Part shown: positions 54,946-63,990 of the stretch, one piece after another
Position numbering within the stretch: the stretch's first letter is position 1
Layout of the letters: each line of letters begins with the position of its first letter
Source: Sphingobacterium lumbrici
GTDB taxonomy: Bacteria; Bacteroidota; Bacteroidia; Sphingobacteriales; Sphingobacteriaceae
Reading direction: 5' to 3'
NCBI RefSeq assembly: GCF_006476045.1
Contig: NZ_SRZY01000011.1
Location: forward strand, 372,001-436,000
Length of the DNA stretch: 64,000 bases
Made by a program: the position numbers and the translations under genes
Notes under the pieces: model-generated
What the model was told of the DNA's origin: nothing
Databases searched by the model: none
Seen by the model: the letters and a program-made list of their open reading frames with translations, nothing else

Positions 54946-55869
54946 CACGTTTTTCTGGGTTACGATGGCGGAGTGCATGTATATGCGTCATATTTTGTAT
55001 TATTGGGATTATTTTTGCTGTCGAAAGATATCAATCCGATATATCAGCTATTAATAAAGGAAAAACAGGCTGTTACGTATCATGATACCTTGGTGGTAAA
55101 AGGCAACTGGCTTAAATACAGTAGCATTGCTTTAAAATCTTTAATTGCAATATACACGGTGGTTTTTGGATATTTGTTTTACCTTAACTTTCGTTATGAT
55201 CCGTATAAACAACCCTCGATACCAGGTGTAAAAGCGTTATACGGAATATATAATGTTACCGAATTTAGGTTAAACGGAGAAGAAATTCCATATTCACCTT
55301 TAGATACAGTGCGTTGGCAAATTGCTACATTTGAAAGATGGAACACTTTGACGTTTAAAACGGCCAAAGAATTTCCATTTACAATACGTGGCGGCGGCGG
55401 TGGCCCGAAATCGAGCAGCGGAACATCACACTCCAGTGTGGATTTGGAGAAAGCTTATGAAATTGCCGGTGTAGTCGGTGGTAGACAAGCTTTTCATTAT
55501 TATGCCGATACGGTAGATCAGGTGCTTTATCTGCAAGATAAAAACTATACCAATTCGTTAAAGAATACACGTGATGTATACCCCGAGGATTGGATTAGCC
55601 CGGCTGCCTGGGCACATATTGGGGATGAGAACCACAGGGCGCACCCCCGGGTGTGGTCTACGCGGAGAGACCGGGATTTTGCGAAAATAAATAAAAATAT
55701 TATTCAGGATAAGTTAGTATTAAAATATAGTACAACGAATGGAGAGAAGGTTATTTTAACCGGAACAAATGAACGATTGGATTCGGTCTACATTGTTTTG
55801 GATCGTGTGGATAGAAAATTTGCATTATCAAAAGGTTCTTTTGATGCCGGATATTATAAATATGAGTAA
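54946..55869 (+). pseudogene. Membrane protein gene lacking its 5' end
   Basis: Open in the same frame as the receptor remnant, directly after its TAG, to the stop at 55869 (307 codons). It begins HVFLGYDGGVHVYASYFVLL, already in the middle of a membrane domain. Two membrane segments remain (around FVLLGLFLLSKDI and SLIAIYTVVFGYLFYLNF), followed by about 220 soluble residues with a Gly-rich stretch. A GTG at 54973 could start a 298-aa product, so expression is not excluded. Family not recognised; the N-terminal part resembles DoxX-like membrane proteins in style only. Confidence 0.6.
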
Positions 55870-55924
55870 CCCTGTCTACTGTGTCAGAATGGGATGTATA
55901 TGATATGAGGATAATGAATAGGAA

Positions 55925-57358
55925 ATGAAACAATACGATGCAATAATAGTAGGATCCGGTCCCAATGGGTTTGCAGCGGCAATTACCCTGCAACAGCAAG
56001 GAATAAGTACACTCTTGATCGAAGGTGCTGATTCCATTGGTGGAGGTATGCGTACCAAAGAGTTAACACTCCCTGGATTTAAGCATGATATATGTTCTGC
56101 TATTCATCCCATGGCTGTAGCGTCGCCTTTTTTTGCGACACTTCCGCTGGAAGAATTCGGATTGCAGTTTATCTATGCTCCGTATCAAGCTGCACATCCA
56201 TTGGACGAGGGAGAAACGGCCTTTTTGCATAAAGATATTCGCGAAGCCGCGGCCGATCTGGGTAGCGATGGAAAAACGTATTTAAAATTAATTCAACCCG
56301 TTTTTAACCAATGGAAAGCGTTGGCCCTTGATACCATGGGGCCGCTACGTTTTCCTAAAGATCCGATTTTGGTGGCCAAATTCGGATGGAATGCCCTGCA
56401 ACCGGCACAATGGATCGCAAAGCGTTTCAAAACGGAGAAGGCAAAGGCACTTTGGGGTGGGATGGCGGCACATGGGATTCAACCGTTGTCGAATTTGACG
56501 ACTTCGGCTATCGGTATTGTATTATCTGGTGTAGGACACAAATACGGCTGGCCCATACCTGTTGGCGGTTCACAGTCTATAGCGAATGCCTTGGCTGCAT
56601 ATTTTCGATCTTTAGGAGGTGAAATCCAGACCGATTTTTGGTTAACCGATATGGCAGATTTGCCCGATCATAAGATCCTGATCTTGGATTTGACTCCGCA
56701 GCAGATATTGAAAATTAAGGGCTTGGATTTGCAGGAAAGCTATAAGAAGCAATTACAACGTTATCGACAGGGAATGGGGGTTTTTAAGATCGATTGGGCG
56801 CTATCAGAACCTGTTCCATTTAAGGATAAACGTTGCCAGCAGGCAGCTACTGTTCATTTAGGGAACACATTTGAAGAGATAGCGCGAAATGAAAAACTTA
56901 CTTCGGATGGGAGAATCGTAGATAAGCCTTTCGTATTATTTACACAGCAGAGTGCATTTGATAAAAGCCGTGCACCTGAAGGAAAACATACGGGATGGGC
57001 ATATTGTCATGTGCCAAATGGTTCTGTGGCTGACCGTACGGATGCGATTGAAAAACAGCTGGAACGCTTTGCTCCTGGATTTAAAGATACCATTCTTGGA
57101 CGGTCAACAATTAATACGCGCCAATTGGAAGATTATAATCCCAATTATATAGGAGGAGATATTAACGGGGGGGTGATGGATATTTTACAGCTGTATACAC
57201 GGCCGACGTGGAGCTTTACACCCTATCGTACCTCCAATAAAAAAGTGTATATCTCTTCCTCGGCAACGCCCCCGGGTGGGGGAGTACATGGTATGTGTGG
57301 ATTCCATGCGGCCAAAACAGCATTACATGATCATTTTAATATTGATGTTAATCTTTAA
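55925..57358 (+). CDS. FAD-dependent oxidoreductase, phytoene desaturase/PYROXD2-like
   Basis: 477 aa. The dinucleotide-binding start is AIIVGSGPNGFAAAITLQQQ with GGGMRTKELTLPGF, and the C-terminal FAD segment is ATPPGGGVHGMCGFHAA. The overall pattern fits the NAD(P)/FAD amine-oxidase/CrtI group. No carotenoid genes are adjacent, so a true phytoene desaturase is unlikely; substrate unknown. The next gene starts 3 nt after the stop, so they form an operon. Confidence 0.87.
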   Translation: MKQYDAIIVGSGPNGFAAAITLQQQGISTLLIEGADSIGGGMRTKELTLPGFKHDICSAIHPMAVASPFFATLPLEEFGLQFIYAPYQAAHPLDEGETAFLHKDIREAAADLGSDGKTYLKLIQPVFNQWKALALDTMGPLRFPKDPILVAKFGWNALQPAQWIAKRFKTEKAKALWGGMAAHGIQPLSNLTTSAIGIVLSGVGHKYGWPIPVGGSQSIANALAAYFRSLGGEIQTDFWLTDMADLPDHKILILDLTPQQILKIKGLDLQESYKKQLQRYRQGMGVFKIDWALSEPVPFKDKRCQQAATVHLGNTFEEIARNEKLTSDGRIVDKPFVLFTQQSAFDKSRAPEGKHTGWAYCHVPNGSVADRTDAIEKQLERFAPGFKDTILGRSTINTRQLEDYNPNYIGGDINGGVMDILQLYTRPTWSFTPYRTSNKKVYISSSATPPGGGVHGMCGFHAAKTALHDHFNIDVNL

Positions 57359-57361
57359 AGA

Positions 57362-58279
57362 ATGGCAAAAATAATTTTAGCCGGAGGATCTGGTAATTTA
57401 GGCCAACTGCTGACTGATGCATTTTTAAAAAACGGAGACGAGGTTAGTATTCTAACGCGTACAGCTCGCGAATCTTTGGTGCCAAAACTTAATTACGTGC
57501 GATGGAACGGAACCAGTTCGGGTAAGTGGAATGCCGTGCTTGAAGGTGCAGATGTACTCATTAATTTGAGTGGAGAAAGTATCAATACCCGTTTTACCCC
57601 TAAGAATAAAAAAAGATTGGAGCAGTCGCGTTTCTTACCTACTGCTACCCTAGCCAGAGCTGTTGAAAATAGCGGAAATCCACCCAAACTATGGATAAAT
57701 ATTTCGGGGATTTCAATTTTTGGAGGCGTAGAAAGTGTACAATCCGAAGATAGTCAGCAGTTTGGTGATGATTTTTTGGCGAATCTGGTGAAAGTTTGGG
57801 AACGGATTTTTTTGGCTGCAAATACCCCAAAAACAGAAAAGATTATATTGCGCCTGAGTCCAGTGTTGAGCAGATCTTCAGGGATGTTTCGGGAACTGTA
57901 TCCGTTAGCAAAATGGGGATTGGGCGGCAAAGTAGGAAATGGCAAACAGTACATTAGTTGGATACACGAGCAAGACTTTGTTCGAATCGTAGAATGGATC
58001 ATATCCGGATCCGCTAAAAATAGGCTGTACCATGCCTGTAGTCCATTCCCGGTTACTAATGCAGAGTTTATGGAAAGTTTAAGATATGCAGCCCGACGAG
58101 CAATTGGGCTACCTTTGCCTACATTATTTGCCAAAATAGGTGCTTTTTTAAAGGGCATCGACCCCGGTTTAATCTTGCAGACCACGTCGGCAACCACCAA
58201 ATTTTTATTGAACGAAGGGTTTGAATTCCATTATCCTTATATTCGCCAAGCATTTAATCAGCTTATCAACTCAAAATAA
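57362..58279 (+). CDS. TIGR01777 family NAD(P)-dependent epimerase
   Basis: 305 aa extended-SDR protein. The N-terminal motif is ILAGGSGNLGQLLTDAFL; VLINLSGESINTRFTPKNKK and the C-terminal DUF1731-like region (LPLPTLFAKIGAFLKG) mark the YfcH/SulA-like family. Exact reaction unknown. It is co-transcribed with the preceding FAD enzyme and ends 15 nt before the YeiH gene. Confidence 0.88.
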   Translation: MAKIILAGGSGNLGQLLTDAFLKNGDEVSILTRTARESLVPKLNYVRWNGTSSGKWNAVLEGADVLINLSGESINTRFTPKNKKRLEQSRFLPTATLARAVENSGNPPKLWINISGISIFGGVESVQSEDSQQFGDDFLANLVKVWERIFLAANTPKTEKIILRLSPVLSRSSGMFRELYPLAKWGLGGKVGNGKQYISWIHEQDFVRIVEWIISGSAKNRLYHACSPFPVTNAEFMESLRYAARRAIGLPLPTLFAKIGAFLKGIDPGLILQTTSATTKFLLNEGFEFHYPYIRQAFNQLINSK

Positions 58280-58294
58280 TCATATTTATATTTT

Positions 58295-59551
58295 ATGTCT
58301 TCATCAAAAGCATTTTCTATTTCCGAAGATTGGGTAGTCGTAATTTTAGGTTTAGGAATTATTTTTTTAGCGTTATTTGGCGTTATTATACCCAAGCCAA
58401 GTTTTAGTTGGACGAACATAGCAGAGTTAACCGGGAATGTCCTTTCGGTCAAAAACCTATCGGCTATTGCACTCCAATTTTTAGTCGTATTTGTCACGGC
58501 AATTATAGGTGCGACACTTTTAGGAAAAAGTGTTAGAACACTCTTGTTCGTATTGCCTGCAGTCTATATATTGACTCTCCTGGCGCTTATTTTGGCCGGA
58601 AATGCTATCGTAAAAGAGTATAACCTGGAAGCTGTTATCTTCAGTCTGGGTATCGGTTTATTGATTAGCAATTTTTTCAATTTGCCACAATGGTTTAGAG
58701 ATGCATTAAGTACGGAACTTTACGTCAAAATTGGTCTTGTATTATTAGGGACGACCGTTATTTTTGGAGATATCCTGAAAGCGGGTTCTTTAGGGCTTAT
58801 TCAAGCACTGGTTGTGGTAATCTCGGTATGGTACTTTGCCTTTTGGGTCTGTAAAAAATTGAAAATAGATAAGGAGATGTCGTTGATGCTTTCCAGTGCC
58901 GTGTCTATCTGTGGTGTGTCAGCAGCTATTGCTACCTCTGGCGCGATAAAAGGAGATAGTAAAAAACTTTCTTATGTCATTTCCCTGGTGCTCATTACGG
59001 CGATTCCGATGATGATCTTCATGCCTTATATGGCGGAATGGATGGGGCTGTCTCAAGAAGTTACCGGCGCATGGCTAGGCGGTTCTATTGATACGACAGG
59101 TGCTGTTGTCGCCTCCGGATCGTTAGTTGGAGAAGAAGCGTTGAAAATCAGTACAATTGTAAAGTTCTCACAAAACGTGCTGTTGGGAATAGCCGCATTT
59201 GCAATCAGTATTTATTGGACTTATGCCAAATCGGTGGATGACGAAACGAAACAGGAGAAACCTACGCTGAAGATTATTTGGGATCGATTCCCTAAGTTTG
59301 TCATCGGTTTCGTATTTGCCTCCCTCTTGTTTTCATTTGCGGTTTCAGCTGAAACGAATGCTATAGTGAAAGATAGTTTGAAAAGTCTTCAGGGACTTTG
59401 GTTTGCACTTGCATTTACCTCCATCGGATTGGAAACGAACTTCAAAGATTTATTCGGTCAAGAAAACAAAAAACCGTTATACGCATTCTTAATTGCCCAG
59501 ACGTTTAATGTTATTGTGACATTGATTATCGCGTTGCTTCTGTTTAAATAA
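58295..59551 (+). CDS. YeiH/UPF0324 family putative sulfate exporter
   Basis: 418 aa, about ten membrane helices. Conserved segments are IGLVLLGTTVIFGDILKAG, SAVSICGVSAAIATSGAI and GGSIDTTGAVVASGSLVGEE. Databases label the family putative sulfate exporter, but direct evidence is thin. It lies 15 nt after the epimerase gene. Confidence 0.87.
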   Translation: MSSSKAFSISEDWVVVILGLGIIFLALFGVIIPKPSFSWTNIAELTGNVLSVKNLSAIALQFLVVFVTAIIGATLLGKSVRTLLFVLPAVYILTLLALILAGNAIVKEYNLEAVIFSLGIGLLISNFFNLPQWFRDALSTELYVKIGLVLLGTTVIFGDILKAGSLGLIQALVVVISVWYFAFWVCKKLKIDKEMSLMLSSAVSICGVSAAIATSGAIKGDSKKLSYVISLVLITAIPMMIFMPYMAEWMGLSQEVTGAWLGGSIDTTGAVVASGSLVGEEALKISTIVKFSQNVLLGIAAFAISIYWTYAKSVDDETKQEKPTLKIIWDRFPKFVIGFVFASLLFSFAVSAETNAIVKDSLKSLQGLWFALAFTSIGLETNFKDLFGQENKKPLYAFLIAQTFNVIVTLIIALLLFK

Positions 59552-59749
59552 GGAGAACGTTAAGGCGTTATTCATGATTTAAATACAAGTCCTTGGAAGA
59601 TAGGATATATTGGCACTGGTGTCCGGTGGTCAAATTTTAGTTTAGGATGTCAATTTTGGATTTAAGCCGTTTGACACAGTAATACTTTTTTATACTTTTC
59701 GTATGGAATTTCGTATCTTGAGGCATCACATAGTTGACGTATAATATTC

Positions 59750-60289
59750 ATGGACCAGAAAGAGCTGCTTACATATTACAAACAGACAGGGGATTTAAAT
59801 GCCCTCGGTAAATTGTATTCGCCTTATATGGCCTTGTTATATGGTGTATGTTACAAATATCTACAGGATGAAGATCGAAGTCAGGATGCAGTCATGCAGA
59901 TCTTTGAAGAACTGATTGTTAAGTTGCGTAGACATGAAGTTGAAAATTTTAAGAGTTGGCTTTACGTATATGCACGGAATTACTGCCTTATGCGGCTGCG
60001 AAAAGAAAAAAAGATAACGAATGTTGATATTGAAGATAACCTGTATGAGAGTGAACAGCAGCTCAACCAATCCGATGAAAAGGATTGGACAGAAGGTGAT
60101 TTTGAGAGATTAGAAAGTTGTCTACGGACCTTAAATAACGAACAGGAAGCCTGTGTGCGTTTGTTTTATTTGGAACAGAAATGCTATAAAGATATTGCAG
60201 ATATAACGGGGTTTGATCTGAATAAAGTAAAAAGCTTTATTCAGAACGGCAAGCGTAACCTTAAAATCTGTATGGAGAAGAAAAAGTAA
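59750..60289 (+). CDS. ECF-type RNA polymerase sigma factor
   Basis: 179 aa. Region 2 is around residues 20-85 (LYGVCYKYLQDEDRSQDAVM, FKSWLYVYARNYCLMRLRK). Region 4 at the end has LRTLNNEQEACVRLFYLEQK and ITGFDLNKVKSFIQNGKRNL. It recruits polymerase to a stress- or envelope-type regulon. The next gene overlaps its stop by one base and encodes the probable anti-sigma factor. Confidence 0.93.
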   Translation: MDQKELLTYYKQTGDLNALGKLYSPYMALLYGVCYKYLQDEDRSQDAVMQIFEELIVKLRRHEVENFKSWLYVYARNYCLMRLRKEKKITNVDIEDNLYESEQQLNQSDEKDWTEGDFERLESCLRTLNNEQEACVRLFYLEQKCYKDIADITGFDLNKVKSFIQNGKRNLKICMEKKK

Positions 60290-60927
60290 TGGAAAATAAT
60301 TATCAGCTATCAAGAATTCATAATTACGTCATGGGACTCATGAGTAAGGAAGAAATGTATGCTATTGAACGGGAGGCGTTACAGGATCCTTTTTTACAGG
60401 ATGCCATTGATGGATACAAGATGCAGCAAGGGGTTGATGCAAAGCAGCTCAGTATCATGCAACAGCGCCTCGCCCAACGAGTAGAAACACAGGCAAGGGA
60501 TAAAAATAGACGTTTTTATGGTTGGCAGCGCCTTACCGTTGCTTTGGCCGCTGCGGTACTTTTTGTGGTAGCCTGCTCCTTGGTGTTTTTCAACTTTATT
60601 ACTTCTAAGCCGGGAAAAAAGACGGAAGTGATTTTAATGGAGCAACAGCTACGTGTAGATTCGCGTACATTGGCGATGAATGATGCTATTCCGGAAGTGG
60701 GTTGGTCACAATTTAATGAAGAATTGAATTCTGAAGTCAGGGATATTTTGTCTGCAGAACATGTTGTTGTAAGGTTTGAAGTAAAAAATGGCTTAGCTAA
60801 TACGATTACTGTTACCGGTACTTCGTCCTCAGAGGTTGGAGGTGTGCTCATCGAATTTGTACGGGATAAAATCAAATGGAAGGGAAGATACGGAGTTATA
60901 GATATTAAAATTGACTCAAAAGAATAA
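60289..60927 (+). CDS. Probable anti-sigma factor, single-pass membrane protein
   Basis: 212 aa. The cytoplasmic part (about 1-78) starts MENNYQLSRIHNYVMGLMSK, followed by EEMYAIEREALQDPFLQDA. One membrane helix (about 82-103, VALAAAVLFVVACSLVFFNF) and a periplasmic tail of about 110 residues follow. This layout and the one-base overlap with the sigma gene indicate an anti-sigma factor. It is not a classic FecR. The last codons lie in the stem of a terminator-like hairpin. Confidence 0.8.
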   Translation: MENNYQLSRIHNYVMGLMSKEEMYAIEREALQDPFLQDAIDGYKMQQGVDAKQLSIMQQRLAQRVETQARDKNRRFYGWQRLTVALAAAVLFVVACSLVFFNFITSKPGKKTEVILMEQQLRVDSRTLAMNDAIPEVGWSQFNEELNSEVRDILSAEHVVVRFEVKNGLANTITVTGTSSSEVGGVLIEFVRDKIKWKGRYGVIDIKIDSKE

Positions 60928-60961
60928 GGAGCTAAAAAAGCTCCTTATTCTTTTGAGTCAA
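60911..60961. terminator. 23-bp perfect hairpin, bidirectional terminator
   Basis: 60911-60933 pairs without mismatch with 60939-60961 (arms contain ctcaaaagaataaggagct and its complement), loop aaaaa. T-rich sequence follows on the plus strand (atttcttttta). The left arm covers the last five codons and stop of the anti-sigma gene; the nitroreductase stop is 8 nt beyond. Confidence 0.85.
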
Positions 60962-60968
60962 TTTCTTT

Positions 60969-61538
60969 TTACTCCTCCCAGCGAATTTTTTCGGCTATAG
61001 GCGTACGTACGGCTTCCCGCTCCTCACTCTGGTGATGACCTAAATAAAAGAGCCCGATACATTTTTGATTGGGTGCTAATTGCAAGAACTCAGCTATATG
61101 ATTGATAAGGCCTGGTGACGCCCAATAGCCACCTAATCCGATGGAATGTGCGGCGAGCCACATGTTTTCAATAGCACAAGCAGTCGCTGCCAATTCTTCC
61201 CATTCCGGCAGTTCGCCCGTGTAATTCACAATGATCGCGATGGCGGCATTAGAAAGTGTTGCTTTTTTTGCCATATTGATCTCTGTCGCCTCCGTGTATT
61301 TTTCAGCAGGTGTGACGTGCTTATAGATACGGCCGAGTTCGGCACCTAAACGGTTTAATCCGTCTTTGCGAAATACGACAAATCGCCATGGTTGGGTACG
61401 TTTATGTGTTGGAGCCGAATTTGCAGCTTCCAATATCGTTTCCAGATCTTCCTTGCTCACTTCCTGATCTGTAAAATTCACTTGGAATACAGATCTTCTG
61501 AGGTGTATGGCTTTTAATACGTCGTTTTTATAACTCAT
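60969..61538 (-). CDS. Nitroreductase family protein
   Basis: 189 aa FMN protein. Motifs: LRRSVFQVNFTDQEVSKEDL, APTHKRTQPWRFVV and GLGGYWASPGLI. Members are NAD(P)H-dependent reductases of nitro compounds or quinones; this one resembles the YdjA-like short form. It follows pepT by 29 nt and is probably co-transcribed. Confidence 0.9.
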   Translation of the reverse strand: MSYKNDVLKAIHLRRSVFQVNFTDQEVSKEDLETILEAANSAPTHKRTQPWRFVVFRKDGLNRLGAELGRIYKHVTPAEKYTEATEINMAKKATLSNAAIAIIVNYTGELPEWEELAATACAIENMWLAAHSIGLGGYWASPGLINHIAEFLQLAPNQKCIGLFYLGHHQSEEREAVRTPIAEKIRWEE

Positions 61539-61567
61539 TTCTTTTTATCGTTGAATTAGGTAAGCTA

Positions 61568-62827
61568 TTAATTTGTTTTTTCTTCCCATAAGGAAACGAT
61601 GTGCAATATGGTTAATACAGCTTTTTCCATATCTTGACGGCTTACCCATTCTTGCTTACCGTGAAAAGCATGTCCTCCGGCAAATACATTAGGGCAGGGA
61701 AGCCCCATAAAGGATAACCTTGATCCGTCTGTACCTCCTCTTATACTTCTACGCTCTGCTGTCATAGCTGCTCGTTGTATGGCTTCCAGTCCAATTTCCA
61801 TGATCTGTGGATATTGATCGAGCACCTCTTTCATGTTGCGGTACTGCTCATACACTTCAAAAGTATAGGTGCACTTGGGATATTTATTTAAAATATTTTT
61901 AACATGGTTCTCCAATTCCGTTTCATATCGATTCAGATTGGATGTGACATGATCCCGGACGATAAATTCAATAGTAGCCTTTTCTACGGATCCTGAAATA
62001 TGTGTAGGGTGTACGAATCCCTCTTTTCCAGAAGTACTTTCTGGAGAGAGACGATCTTCCGGAAGTGTACTGACGATCTTGGATGCGATTTTGATTGCAC
62101 TCTGCATTTTGTTTTTAGCAAATCCCGGATGTACGGATACGCCATGTATGGTGATTTTAACGCCATCGGCCGAAAAGGTTTCATCTTCTATCGTTCCGGC
62201 CTTTTCGCCATCCATAGTGTACCCGAATTGTGCACCTAGTTTTTCGATATCTACAAAATTTACACCCCGACCGATTTCTTCATCTGGCGTAAAAAGAATT
62301 TTAATATCTCCATGTTTGATTTCGGGATGGTTTAAAAGTAGACGCGCAGCATCCATTATTTCGGCAACACCGGCTTTATCATCTGCCCCCAATAAAGTCT
62401 TACCACTTGCAGTGATAATATCATTCCCGATCTGATTGGCTAGGTCGCGGTGTTCGTCGTATCGAATAACAATAGTGTGGTCGTCGGGTAGTACGAGGTC
62501 TTGACCTTGATAATTGTGGTGTACAATAGGTTTTACATTTTCGCCGGAAGAATCAGGCGATGTATCGACATGTGAACAGAAACAGATAACGGGTACATTT
62601 TTGGGGGTATTGGAGGGAATGGTAGCATATACGTAACCATATTCGTCCAGATGAGCATCAGCTACACCCATTTCTAATAATTCCTGTACCAGTAACTTAC
62701 TTAAATTCTTTTGTTTTTCCGTGGATGGGAATGTTTCGGAACTTGCGTCAGACTGTGTATCTATTTGTACGTAGCGTAGAAAACGTTCGGCTACGGAAAA
62801 ATCTTTTATGCTATTGATTGTACTCAT
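61568..62827 (-). CDS. pepT: Peptidase T (tripeptide aminopeptidase)
   Basis: 419 aa M20 di-zinc peptidase. Metal and catalytic residues are in FCSHVDTSPDSSG, LLGADDKAGVAEI, FTPDEEIGRG, YTMDGEKAGTIEDETF and the final GGHAFHGKQEW. The DVTS-like IRGGTDGSRLSFMGLPCPN completes the pattern. It releases N-terminal residues from tripeptides in the cytoplasm. A complete Bacteroidetes promoter lies upstream. Confidence 0.95.
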   Translation of the reverse strand: MSTINSIKDFSVAERFLRYVQIDTQSDASSETFPSTEKQKNLSKLLVQELLEMGVADAHLDEYGYVYATIPSNTPKNVPVICFCSHVDTSPDSSGENVKPIVHHNYQGQDLVLPDDHTIVIRYDEHRDLANQIGNDIITASGKTLLGADDKAGVAEIMDAARLLLNHPEIKHGDIKILFTPDEEIGRGVNFVDIEKLGAQFGYTMDGEKAGTIEDETFSADGVKITIHGVSVHPGFAKNKMQSAIKIASKIVSTLPEDRLSPESTSGKEGFVHPTHISGSVEKATIEFIVRDHVTSNLNRYETELENHVKNILNKYPKCTYTFEVYEQYRNMKEVLDQYPQIMEIGLEAIQRAAMTAERRSIRGGTDGSRLSFMGLPCPNVFAGGHAFHGKQEWVSRQDMEKAVLTILHIVSLWEEKTN

Positions 62828-62928
62828 TTTTTATATTAATAAATTATTCTTTAAAAAGGTGATAAAGCTATTAGATTTTTCATCCCCTGTGTGGACTGAT
62901 AAACCATAATGGGTTTGTTTAAAGAGTC

Positions 62929-62959
62929 CAAAGTTACTAAGAATACACGAATACACAAA
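62929..62959 (-). promoter_or_regulatory. Bacteroidetes-type promoter of pepT
   Basis: On the minus strand TTTG (62956-62959), 19-nt spacer, TAACTTTG (62929-62936). Both boxes and the spacing fit the consensus. The pepT ATG lies about 100 nt downstream. The rest of the 285-nt gap to panD holds no gene. Confidence 0.72.
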
Positions 62960-63099
62960 TTTGCAAATCCACGAACGGGTAGAGTTTTTGTTGTACACAG
63001 AGATTTATTGTTATGTGTGATACGGCAGAACAAGGGTGTTATTTGATTAAAGAAATCCTTCGTCATCAATTTCTTACTTTAAATAAACAATAAAAAGAT

Positions 63100-63107
63100 T
63101 AATTTTG
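63100..63107 (+). promoter_or_regulatory. -7 element adjoining the panD start (leaderless candidate)
   Basis: TAATTTTG ends 5 nt before the panD ATG. A near-match -33 (TTTA, 63078-63081) lies 18 nt upstream. Transcription would start at or beside the start codon. Confidence 0.5.
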
Positions 63108-63112
63108 CAGTC

Positions 63113-63460
63113 ATGATGATTGAAGTAATGAAATCAAAGATTCATCGTGCTCGTGTGACACAGGCCGAATTGAATTATGTGGGAAGTATCACTATTGATG
63201 AAGATTTGATGGATGCGGCAGATATTATTGCCAACGAGAAAGTACAGATCGTAAATAATAACAACGGAGCACGGTTAGAAACCTATGTAATACCAGGCGA
63301 ACGAGGTACAGGCACCATCTGTCTGAATGGTGCAGCAGCTCGACTGGTGCAAGTAGGAGACATAATAATTATTGTATCCTATGCCACAATGGATCGGGAT
63401 GAAGCAAGAAAACACAAACCTGCACTGCTATTTCCGGACGACCATAACAGGTTATTATAA
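63113..63460 (+). CDS. panD: Aspartate 1-decarboxylase
   Basis: 115 aa proenzyme. Self-cleavage site Gly24-Ser25 in YVGSITID gives the pyruvoyl group; [19 protein letters not shown] and IVSYATM are family hallmarks. Numbering from the first ATG puts the cleavage serine at 25 and the early histidine at 11, as in E. coli, which supports this start over the adjacent second ATG. It makes beta-alanine for pantothenate and CoA. No panB or panC is adjacent. Confidence 0.95.
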   Translation: MMIEVMKSKIHRARVTQAELNYVGSITIDEDLMDAADIIANEKVQIVNNNNGARLETYVIPGERGTGTICLNGAAARLVQVGDIIIIVSYATMDRDEARKHKPALLFPDDHNRLL

Positions 63461-63512
63461 TAATGATTAACTTTACCATAGAATAAGTACAAATTCGATT
63501 ATATTTCCGAAT

Positions 63513-63881
63513 ATGCTAGGCATACTATCCACATACCGCAGATTATTTGCATCCCTCTTAGCCGGGTGGATGTGTGTAATTGTGATCAGTGGTGTTGTAT
63601 TCATGCACAAAGAGATAACCTCTAGTGGTGAAATTGTCACGCATATTCACCCTTATGATTTTACAGATCAGTCACACAAGAACCACCACAAGTCAGATGG
63701 TGAAATTCAATATCTAAACATTGTCTTTCAAGGAAGTTTTATCTCTTCCGATTTTATTATCTTTGAGCTTCCTTTTTTTCAAGAATTTCAATTTGAAAAT
63801 TATACATACTATTCTTACCGGGAATACACTTCCGTTTTCAACTCTTATTACCTAAGAGGCCCTCCCCGCCATCAGGTTTAA
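63513..63881 (+). CDS. Small membrane-anchored protein of unknown function
   Basis: 122 aa. An N-terminal hydrophobic helix (about 10-31, LFASLLAGWMCVIVISGVVF) is a signal anchor or uncleaved signal. The rest is His-rich in the middle (HIHPYDFTDQSHKNHHKSDG) and ends YYLRGPPRHQV. I recall such ~120-aa proteins upstream of metal-efflux or receptor genes in Bacteroidetes, but no function is established. 53 nt after panD. Confidence 0.6.
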   Translation: MLGILSTYRRLFASLLAGWMCVIVISGVVFMHKEITSSGEIVTHIHPYDFTDQSHKNHHKSDGEIQYLNIVFQGSFISSDFIIFELPFFQEFQFENYTYYSYREYTSVFNSYYLRGPPRHQV

Positions 63882-63957
63882 GATTCCACGTAAGGAATTT
63901 AGACGAAATGGAATGTTCGAAACCTTTATGGCTGTCCATCTGCGAAGCATAGATTTT

Positions 63958-63990
63958 ATTTTCAAAGGGCTCTTTTTAACCTTTGAAAAT
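63958..63990. repeat. 11-bp inverted repeat near the right edge
   Basis: attttcaaagg (63958-63968) and cctttgaaaat (63980-63990), loop of 11 nt including tcttttta. An ATG at 63997 may start the next gene. It could be a terminator-like or leader hairpin. Confidence 0.4.
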
